NCBI GenBank assembly: GCA_900317685.1
Contig: ONHQ01000048.1
Span: forward strand, 1-36,427
Direction of reading: 5' to 3'
DNA from: an uncultured Prevotella sp.
Lineage (GTDB): Bacteria > Bacteroidota > Bacteroidia > Bacteroidales > Bacteroidaceae
DNA: 36,427 bases
Below are positions 1-6,053 of this stretch, one piece after another. Both the position numbers and the translations under genes were made by a program. Under the pieces are notes generated by a model. That model saw only the letters and a program-made list of their open reading frames with translations, did no database searches and was not told the origin of the DNA. The stretch's first letter is position 1; each line of letters begins with the position of its first letter.

Positions 1-119
1 TTATATTATTATATATTATAATATTAATTAATATATTAATAATTAGTATTTTATATTGTTTGTATAATCTTTCTTTTTATTTTACGATATTGATTTTCCA
101 GACCTGCGATAGCTATAAA
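1..119. other. Very AT-rich non-coding stretch
   Basis: The first 60 bases are almost pure A/T with short TATTA/TTAAT runs, and no convincing coding frame is present. It lies downstream of the minus-strand methyltransferase gene, at the outer edge of the defence island. It may be an island boundary or simply intergenic DNA; the window edge prevents a decision. Confidence 0.5.
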
Positions 120-151
120 TGTAGCGGTGTAGCGGTGTAGCAGTGTAGCGG
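120..151. repeat. Four tandem 8-bp units (TGTAGCGG)
   Basis: Four head-to-tail copies of TGTAGCGG occur at 120-127, 128-135, 136-143 (one mismatch, TGTAGCAG) and 144-151. They lie just past the stop codon of the methyltransferase gene. A related 8-bp array with GTAAC cores sits at 12717-12748. The function is unknown; such short arrays can change copy number by slippage. Confidence 0.8.
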
Positions 152-173
152 ATGAGGGGAGGAGGGGGAAACT

Positions 174-1217
174 CTATTCCTCAAGCCATGGTATCTTTCC
201 GTAATCGAGATCGGCTTCATGGACAAACAGGTCATCAGGAGGCAGTATGCTACCGCTCTTTGCCAATCGGTTGACATAGTCAGCCCGAATGTCAGCATGT
301 TCAATCTCCTCTCTCCTTGCACGGCTCATAGCAAGGTACTTTTCGTCAATTTCAAGTCCAAGATACTTTCTTCCTAAAAGATTTGCAGCGGTTCCGGTGG
401 TGGCACTGCCGCTAAATGGGTCAAGAATCCAAGCGTCGGGCTTCGTGCTTGCCTCTATGATACGGGCCAGCAATCCTAATGGCTTTTGTGTAGGATGCTT
501 GCCACATGACTTCTCCCACCGGGCAATGGCGGGGAGGTGCCACACGTCGGTCATCTGCTTGTCGCCATTGAGTTTTTTCATTAAATCGTAATTGAAATAA
601 TGCGGCACTTTGGCGAGCTTTCGTGCCCAGATGATGAACTCGGTGCTGTAGGTGAAATACCGGCAGGAGATATTGGGTGGGGGATTGGTCTTAGCCCATG
701 TCACCACATTGAGAATCTTGAAGCCAAGCCGAATAAGTTGCTGCTGCACGCTGAAGATATTGTGGTAGGTGCCGGAAATCCATATCGTGGCGTTGTCTTT
801 CATATGAGCGCGCACGGATGTCAGCCACCGCAGGTTAAATGCATCCATCTCCTGCGGTGTTTTCGTTTTATCCCAATCACCCTTATCCACGCAAACTACT
901 TTCCCGCTCTGACAGCTGATGCCTCCGGAAGAGAGGAAATAGGGCGGATCGGCAAAAACCATGTCGAAGCCAAAAGAGAACTTCGACAGTGTGTCGTTGC
1001 AATCACCCTGAATAAGGGTGAAGTCGAGGGACGGGGATTTATAATAAGGCTGGTTCTTATCAACAGTTATTTCTGTTGAAACATAATCATCAGCAGAGAG
1101 TACTATGCCATTGTTATAATACAACCGACTAATGGCCGATTCTGCATCTCTTTGTGAATCGGCCTCTACCTGCAAGGTCCTTGCAAGCGTTTCGTTGATC
1201 GTGACATTGTACTTCAT
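174..1217 (-). CDS. DpnA-like DNA methyltransferase with N-terminal DpnD/PcfM-like domain
   Basis: This 347-residue protein is an S-adenosylmethionine-dependent DNA amino-methyltransferase (N6-adenine or N4-cytosine) of class beta order. The catalytic DPPY motif is at residues 90-93 and the cofactor loop LDPFSGSATTG at 265-275. The segment FADPPYFLSSGG, then DKGDWDK, CRYFT and GKHPTQKP resembles DpnA, the second methylase of the DpnII system, by recall of that family. Residues 1 to about 53 look like a DpnD/PcfM-type domain (alternating strands, LYYNN, SADDYVSTE), normally a separate small protein, so this appears to be a fusion. The ATG at 1217 is preceded by a TACTTTTG box and five GATC sites. 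The gene follows a putative endonuclease on the same strand, so it probably protects host DNA from it. GATC specificity is inferred, not shown. Confidence 0.85.
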   Translation of the reverse strand: MKYNVTINETLARTLQVEADSQRDAESAISRLYYNNGIVLSADDYVSTEITVDKNQPYYKSPSLDFTLIQGDCNDTLSKFSFGFDMVFADPPYFLSSGGISCQSGKVVCVDKGDWDKTKTPQEMDAFNLRWLTSVRAHMKDNATIWISGTYHNIFSVQQQLIRLGFKILNVVTWAKTNPPPNISCRYFTYSTEFIIWARKLAKVPHYFNYDLMKKLNGDKQMTDVWHLPAIARWEKSCGKHPTQKPLGLLARIIEASTKPDAWILDPFSGSATTGTAANLLGRKYLGLEIDEKYLAMSRARREEIEHADIRADYVNRLAKSGSILPPDDLFVHEADLDYGKIPWLEE

Positions 1218-1227
1218 AATGCTTGTA

Positions 1228-1235
1228 CAAAAGTA
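1228..1235 (-). promoter_or_regulatory. Promoter -7 box (TACTTTTG) for the methyltransferase gene
   Basis: On the minus strand TACTTTTG fits the Bacteroidota -7 consensus TAnnTTTG and lies 10 bases before the ATG at 1217. No clear TTTG -33 box is at the expected distance. A GATC touches the upstream side of the box (1237-1240). The methyltransferase may thus be transcribed separately from the endonuclease gene. Confidence 0.45.
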
Positions 1236-1236
1236 C

Positions 1237-1375
1237 GATCAAAAATAATGATATTGTCAGATAGATCATTCTTTAACCAAAAAGATCAAAAAAGATCATT
1301 TCTGAAAAAGAATAAAAGTCTTGATATCAATGGCTTACTACATTTTCTGAGATACTCATTAGTTAACAAATGATC
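1237..1375. promoter_or_regulatory. Cluster of five GATC sites in the methyltransferase 5' region
   Basis: GATC occurs at 1237-1240, 1264-1267, 1284-1287, 1294-1297 and 1372-1375 within the gap between the two minus-strand genes. Three of them share the context AGATCA. By composition fewer than one GATC would be expected here. The cluster could let methylation, or the enzyme itself, control methyltransferase expression. Confidence 0.5.
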
Positions 1376-1382
1376 TCATCTA

Positions 1383-2117
1383 TCATATTTTATCAGTCAA
1401 ATTTTGTATCATGCTCATCGCTTCGTATTGCTTACAGATAGTTTCATAGCTACGGAATTTTATTCTGCCCTTCATCTCATTGAAAGCAGAACGATCCATA
1501 ACTTTGAGAAATTGTTCTTTTCTGCTTTTGGGAGCCACAATATAGAATTGACTATAGAAATCTCTCAGATCACAGAATTTGGCGACAGAGTTTTGAATAT
1601 CAGTTGTATGCTCAACTTCAAAGAAACTGTCCGGCATCTTTCGCTCATTAAACCATATCACATCCACAGTGCTTGCTCGCTTGGTAAGGTCATGATATGA
1701 AAAATCCGGTATAACGATTGAGGAGCAAATATCCACTAAGGGCTTATCAAGGAACTTTCTGTTTTGATCCTGGGCAGGCACATAAGTGGAGAAATGCTTC
1801 ATATTACCAATATTGATGATTAGTCCTTGATAATATCCATGGGTAAATGTCTCAATGTTTTGTGATTTTGGGGACAATATATCAAATTTGTTCAATACCA
1901 TGTTACGGCATTCCTCCAATGCCCACAGACCTGGTTGTATTTTGAATATTTCATCAGATTGCTGGACAATTCTTCTGATAGATTCATTAGGAGTCTTTGT
2001 TCCCCACGAACTGGTATCGACAAGATGATAAAGCTTGCCAAGGGTAGCATATCCACCACATTTACGTAATGTGTCAATTACTTGTTGCGTTTGTGTATAT
2101 TTCTTCGTCTTAATCAT
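1383..2117 (-). CDS. Probable restriction endonuclease (winged helix plus PD-(D/E)XK-like core)
   Basis: This is a 244-residue protein encoded just upstream of the DpnA-like methyltransferase on the same strand. Residues 5-70 look like a HARE-type winged helix (QQVIDTLRKCGGYATLGKLY, then TPNESIRRIVQ and a GLWALE hairpin), a domain known from restriction enzymes. Residues 148-200 have a nuclease-like pattern: D152 in a hydrophobic strand (VDVIWF), then FEVEH with E167 and E169, and later FYIVAPKSR. An ExE in place of the classical ExK is a variant of the fold. The ATG at 2117 has a good GGGGGTG ribosome site about 8 bases before it. It does not look like the DpnII/MboI endonucleases as I recall them, so cut site and activity are open. 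The pairing with a methyltransferase is the main support. Confidence 0.65.
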   Translation of the reverse strand: MIKTKKYTQTQQVIDTLRKCGGYATLGKLYHLVDTSSWGTKTPNESIRRIVQQSDEIFKIQPGLWALEECRNMVLNKFDILSPKSQNIETFTHGYYQGLIINIGNMKHFSTYVPAQDQNRKFLDKPLVDICSSIVIPDFSYHDLTKRASTVDVIWFNERKMPDSFFEVEHTTDIQNSVAKFCDLRDFYSQFYIVAPKSRKEQFLKVMDRSAFNEMKGRIKFRSYETICKQYEAMSMIQNLTDKI

Positions 2118-2155
2118 TTATTTCACCCCCTAAATACCTCTATTTTCAAGCATTT

Positions 2156-2266
2156 TTATCTGCATTCTCCCCAATTACCAAAGTTAGCTGGCAGCTGAGC
2201 GTCCAGTTGTTCGATAAGTTGGCTTTTGCCGCCAACCCACTTGATAAATGGTTTAGCTTTTGTCAT
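2156..2266 (-). pseudogene. N-terminal remnant of a Dam/DpnM-type adenine methylase
   Basis: A 36-codon frame starts with ATG at 2266 and ends with TAA at 2156-2158. Its product contains KPFIKWVGGKSQL followed by LIEQLDAQLPANF, which is the start of class D12 adenine methylases such as Dam and DpnM (the PFxKWxGGKxxL cofactor motif). The next expected motif, EPFxGxG, is missing; the frame runs into GNWGECR and stops. The rest of the gene, some 230 residues, is therefore deleted. It lies behind its own promoter and 38 bases before the endonuclease gene, in the place dpnM would take in a DpnII-like operon. It may still serve as a leader ORF. Confidence 0.8.
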
Positions 2267-2291
2267 TATTGGAAATTATTGTTTGATACTG

Positions 2292-2322
2292 CAAATATAC
2301 ACACTTTCTGCTTATTTGCCAA
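2292..2322 (-). promoter_or_regulatory. Promoter of the minus-strand restriction-modification operon
   Basis: On the minus strand a TATATTTG -7 box (2292-2299) lies 19 bases from a TTGG at 2319-2322 that can serve as the -33 box. It is 25 bases before the ATG of the truncated methylase and would drive the stump and the endonuclease. It diverges from the promoter at 2436-2467. Confidence 0.6.
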
Positions 2323-2435
2323 TTTTTGGCTCTAAAAAAAATCATGAATAAGCCTCATTTTACAACTTTAGTATTTGATGAATGTCTGTCAACTGACTGT
2401 ATCGTCCCGCAGCTTTGATATTTTTTCTTCTATTA

Positions 2436-2467
2436 TTTGCGCAAAAAGAATTATTTTCCTAACTTTG
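2436..2467 (+). promoter_or_regulatory. Canonical Bacteroidota promoter for the two-gene unknown module
   Basis: TTTG at 2436-2439 and TAACTTTG at 2460-2467 are separated by exactly 20 bases, matching the sigma-ABfr consensus. The transcript would begin near 2474 and leave a leader of about 68 bases before the ATG at 2542. Confidence 0.75.
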
Positions 2468-2541
2468 TGTATCAAAAACTAACATGACCTGAGGTTCTTT
2501 GCCGACGGCCTATTGAAAACAATCAGAAAAGACTAATACAC

Positions 2542-3456
2542 ATGGCAACATTCGCGCTATACAACTATGAGTTTGAAATCTCCCTGCCCGCCGACACCAC
2601 GCCCGACCTCTTCGGCCATGCGTCGCCCACTGTCACCGCCAAGGCCAACTTCGACCGGCGGCAGGACGTGTTCGACGAACTGCTGAGCAACGACCACGAC
2701 GGCTCAAAGCCCATCACTTATCTGTCCAAGAACGGCAAGCAGACCTATAAGCACAAGTGGCTGATGAAGCCGCAGGACGGCATCTACTATTTCCGCTTGC
2801 TTCATGAGCACAAGCGCAAGCTCCACGACGAAGACCTGCGCGAGCACCCCGCCGAGGACTATACGGGCTGTCGTGTATTCTTCGACAACCGGAAGGGCAT
2901 CCAGCGGCTCGCCATCGAGATGAACTCTGCCTTCAAACAACTCACCACCGTAGAAAACATCCTTTCACGCGGACTTAATGACGCACTTAAAAGCCGATAC
3001 TACGTCAAAGTAAGGCTTGAGCACCTCCTCAAACCCTCTCATTTTTGGGAAATTGTAGAAGACAAGATTTCCTACCCCAAGGGCTTCAGCAAGATGATGC
3101 TCTACTTTCCACCTGTCAATCTGCCGCGGCTGTCGGAACATATCGACTTCGTTGTCAATGGAGGGCGCAAGGCTCTCGAAAGCGACTCCACAGTCATTTA
3201 CAAAGCGCAAGGCGGATCTTCGCTCAATATTGATAAGAAAGATGCTTGGACGAAAGGCATCGTTGAGTCGGCAAGTGCTATTGGCGGAGACGATGCAATT
3301 TCTCTGTATCCAGTTGGTGGCAAGAAGATAAAAGTAGGTCATGATAATTACGACTACATCAACATTTCGGATGAAATGCTTCGGAATTTAGAGCAGGGAC
3401 AAACCAGTCTTTTTGCACTTGATGATATTAAAGCACAACTTAAAAAGGGTATTTAA
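2542..3456 (+). CDS. Unknown protein, first gene of a two-gene module in the defence island
   Basis: I do not recognise this 304-residue protein. It begins with a strand-like segment (FALYNYEFEISL), has no signal peptide or membrane segment, and is rich in charged residues, so it is probably cytoplasmic. Residues 75-100 (KWLMKPQDGIYYFRLLHEHKR) and 155-200 (YYVKVRLEHLLKP, then YPKGFSKMMLYFPP) look like a mixed alpha/beta fold. No Walker, helicase, nuclease or methyltransferase motif is visible. The first 450 bases are GC-rich, the rest is clearly more AT-rich, suggesting a mosaic. The ATG at 2542 follows a canonical promoter, and the next gene begins 16 bases after the stop. Position between two restriction-modification loci suggests a defence role, which is inference only. 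Confidence 0.75.
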   Translation: MATFALYNYEFEISLPADTTPDLFGHASPTVTAKANFDRRQDVFDELLSNDHDGSKPITYLSKNGKQTYKHKWLMKPQDGIYYFRLLHEHKRKLHDEDLREHPAEDYTGCRVFFDNRKGIQRLAIEMNSAFKQLTTVENILSRGLNDALKSRYYVKVRLEHLLKPSHFWEIVEDKISYPKGFSKMMLYFPPVNLPRLSEHIDFVVNGGRKALESDSTVIYKAQGGSSLNIDKKDAWTKGIVESASAIGGDDAISLYPVGGKKIKVGHDNYDYINISDEMLRNLEQGQTSLFALDDIKAQLKKGI

Positions 3457-3471
3457 TTACATAACTGGACA

Positions 3472-4383
3472 GTGGAATTATTAAACGATGAAGACATTGA
3501 GCGGTTGCATGAGCAATACAGAAAGGATGACCTCTATCGGTATTGCGGAAAGATTCTTTCGTGCAGGGAAAGAAATTATGGATTGCCAAACCAAACGGTA
3601 ATATGGTTCCAATCTGAAAAGTTGATTGATATGCTAATAAAGGCGGGGGAAACTGCGCAAGACGAGATTCCACGTTTGATCAACAATCTATGGAAAGACT
3701 GCCACTGGTTAGAGTGTGGTCACCAGTCAGTTACCATTCCCCCCCTAAAAGCTATGGCTGTCGTACAGGAGGTGTTTTTCGTGTTGTTTTTGAGGCTCTG
3801 CAATGCTGTGGAGGAAGGACACGAGCGTGAGCGTATACCCAATGACAACATAGCCAAGGTCATCTACCAACAATTGGAGACGAGCGAGTTCTTTCAAAGT
3901 TTGATGAGCGACTTCAGAAAGAACGAGTATGACTGCTGGGGCACCCCCATCCACATCACTCCTTCCGACCCTATGAAGAAAGCGCCGTCCGGCACGCAAC
4001 TGCCGTCGGAGCAAGACGAGGCTAAGAAGCTCTACGGCGAGGTGATGAGAATCACGCAGCCATTGGATGAACTGCTTTCAGAAGACAACCAAAGGCAGTG
4101 GCAAGACCTTTGGCACAGAATCACCGACGACAAGCATCTCCGCAGCAAGCTCAAGCAGCCGACGCCCCAATCCCATCGTTTTGGCGACATCAACGGCAAG
4201 ATGATCTGCAACGTGCTCGGGATGTTCAGAAACAACTGTTGTCAAAACATTGCCGTGAGCAAAATGAACCAGAGACTTAACCATGGCAATGTTACCAGCT
4301 ACATCCGCAACTTTGCCGACGATGGTTCCGACAGCGTGGTTAACATTAAGGAGAGAAATAAGATAAAAGAAATGATGAAATAG
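3472..4383 (+). CDS. Unknown protein, second gene of the two-gene module
   Basis: This 303-residue protein starts with GTG at 3472; no ATG or other start lies upstream in frame before a stop at 3454. It has no signal peptide. Residues 95-115 (MAVVQEVFFVLFLRLCNAV) are hydrophobic but look like a buried helix. The rest is mostly helical, and the last 60 residues (MICNVLGMF, then SYIRNFADDG) resemble C-terminal helical segments I associate with Bacteroidota accessory proteins, without a firm family. The gap of 15 bases to the preceding gene implies co-transcription and perhaps a complex of two similar-sized subunits. A separate promoter follows for the Sau3AI-like system, so the pair is its own unit. 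No catalytic motif is visible. Confidence 0.72.
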   Translation: MELLNDEDIERLHEQYRKDDLYRYCGKILSCRERNYGLPNQTVIWFQSEKLIDMLIKAGETAQDEIPRLINNLWKDCHWLECGHQSVTIPPLKAMAVVQEVFFVLFLRLCNAVEEGHERERIPNDNIAKVIYQQLETSEFFQSLMSDFRKNEYDCWGTPIHITPSDPMKKAPSGTQLPSEQDEAKKLYGEVMRITQPLDELLSEDNQRQWQDLWHRITDDKHLRSKLKQPTPQSHRFGDINGKMICNVLGMFRNNCCQNIAVSKMNQRLNHGNVTSYIRNFADDGSDSVVNIKERNKIKEMMK

Positions 4384-4412
4384 GATGAAAGTGGGTTAAA
4401 TACGCTGGGGCA

Positions 4413-4444
4413 TTTGTCAGTGTCAATTATTTGTTGTAACTTTG
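4413..4444 (+). promoter_or_regulatory. Canonical promoter of the Sau3AI-like restriction-modification operon
   Basis: TTTG at 4413-4416 and TAACTTTG at 4437-4444 are exactly 20 bases apart. The box overlaps a possible TTG start at 4442, so translation must begin later, at the ATG at 4475. Confidence 0.75.
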
Positions 4445-4474
4445 CTAAGGCAAACAAACATTAGGAATATATTT

Positions 4475-6049
4475 ATGGCAGTATCTGACGACAGAAAATA
4501 CACTGGGCAGCAGGTCTATAATCTTCTTGAAGGAGTGAAGGGCAAGACTCTTGGTGAGGTGGACAAATCTCATCAGTTTGCCCGTACAGCAACCAAGCCT
4601 AAGATTACTGGCATAGCCGGTGATGTAGTTGAGCAATCGGTTTTCGGCTATAATCGTGACAGCAAGCAGGAGTGTGACATAGAAATTGATGGCGTTTTAA
4701 CCGAGCTCAAGACAACAGGCGTCCGCATCCCCAAGGATGAATTGAACAGAGTTGCAGGCAAGACCGGCAAGGCATACAACATACATCTTCATGCCAAAGA
4801 AGGCATTAGCATAACTGGCGTGACATTTGAGCCCGACATTCAGCGTGATTTTATTACCTCACATTTTTGGGAGAAATCACAACACCTGCTGATTGTATTC
4901 TACGAATATAAGAGCTATGTCAAAGTGCCCGCATCTGCATTTGCCAATTTCCCAATTGTAGATTATTGCTACAATTCGTTCTCTGACGATGAGCGGAATA
5001 AGCTGGAAAATGACTGGGAAAAGGTTCGCGACTACCTCGAGAAAGTCTATGATGAGTTTAAGAATACGAATGAGCGAAACGAGCACCTTGTAGGATTTAC
5101 CCATATACTCCGTCCCAATCTCATGCTCATAGAATTAGTACCTGGTTTTAAGAGAAAAGCCACTGGGGGCTATCAAAAACCACGCTATAGGCTGAAGCGG
5201 ACATTCGTTGACTATCTCGTCCAGGGTCATTTCAACAAGAAGCGCTCCGAATCGGAGATAAAGCTTAAAGAGTCATTCTCCAGTTTTGAGCAACTTGATG
5301 AGAGATGTCACAAGCTTACCTCTTTGTATAAAGGAAAGACGCTGAATGAATTGATGAGCATCTTCGGCATAAAAGAATGGTCTAAAGACACAACTGCAAG
5401 ATGTGTGCTACGAATGTTTGACTCAGATGGAAAACGTTTGAATCAAATTTCTGATTTCACCAAGACAGGCATCATTGCGAAGACCATTGCTATTACAACT
5501 ACGGACAAGCGCACAGAGGATATGAAGCTCTTTCACGTCGACTTTGAGGAGTGGACAGACAGGGATGTCGATTTTGAAGATTCTGTGATTTACAACTATT
5601 TCAGTGAGCACAGCTTCCTGTTTCCGATATTTCGTGAAGACAGGCGTATCGTTGGGTCCATAGCAAATAAACAAGAATTAGCGTACGACGCAACTCATGC
5701 TATAACGTTTGAGGGGTTCAAAAGAATCTCTTTTGACGACACCTTTATTGAAAAAGAAGTGAGACGCACTTGGGAAAATTCACGTAATCTTATCTTCAGA
5801 AATGAACTTGTTTGGAATTACGAATACAATAAGTCAGGTGAGAAGAAAATTAACAAAAGCGGCAGCTATATGGGAGCGCCAAACTTGCCAAAAAGTTCTC
5901 AGTATAATGTATTCTTCCGCGGCGGTGGTCTGATTTCGAATGAAACTACAAGGACAGAGGTCGTGAATGGAGTAAAGATGCTGCCACAGTATATTTGGCT
6001 GAGAGGCTCGTATATTGCTGACAAATTAAAAGAAACACCATATATCTGA
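4475..6049 (+). CDS. MutH/Sau3AI-family type II restriction endonuclease
   Basis: From the ATG at 4475 the protein has 524 residues, close to Sau3AI (about 490). The first domain shows the MutH/Sau3AI active site: GIAGDVVEQ with E53, then CDIEIDG with D68, and ELK with E77 and K79. In Sau3AI a second, catalytically dead MutH-like domain helps bind DNA; the C-terminal half here (about 300-524) fits that layout, with no obvious active site. Family members cut GATC, and the cognate cytosine methyltransferase follows 4 bases after the stop. The in-frame TTG at 4442 was not used as start because it lies inside the promoter -7 box. The enzyme cuts unmethylated incoming DNA in the cytoplasm. Exact recognition sequence is inferred from family. 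Confidence 0.88.
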   Translation: MAVSDDRKYTGQQVYNLLEGVKGKTLGEVDKSHQFARTATKPKITGIAGDVVEQSVFGYNRDSKQECDIEIDGVLTELKTTGVRIPKDELNRVAGKTGKAYNIHLHAKEGISITGVTFEPDIQRDFITSHFWEKSQHLLIVFYEYKSYVKVPASAFANFPIVDYCYNSFSDDERNKLENDWEKVRDYLEKVYDEFKNTNERNEHLVGFTHILRPNLMLIELVPGFKRKATGGYQKPRYRLKRTFVDYLVQGHFNKKRSESEIKLKESFSSFEQLDERCHKLTSLYKGKTLNELMSIFGIKEWSKDTTARCVLRMFDSDGKRLNQISDFTKTGIIAKTIAITTTDKRTEDMKLFHVDFEEWTDRDVDFEDSVIYNYFSEHSFLFPIFREDRRIVGSIANKQELAYDATHAITFEGFKRISFDDTFIEKEVRRTWENSRNLIFRNELVWNYEYNKSGEKKINKSGSYMGAPNLPKSSQYNVFFRGGGLISNETTRTEVVNGVKMLPQYIWLRGSYIADKLKETPYI

Positions 6050-6053
6050 AACA

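Noticed and set aside
4442-4474. Longer N-terminus for the Sau3AI-like enzyme (TTG at 4442)
   Set aside because: The TTG is part of the promoter -7 box at 4437-4444, so it cannot be translated from that transcript.
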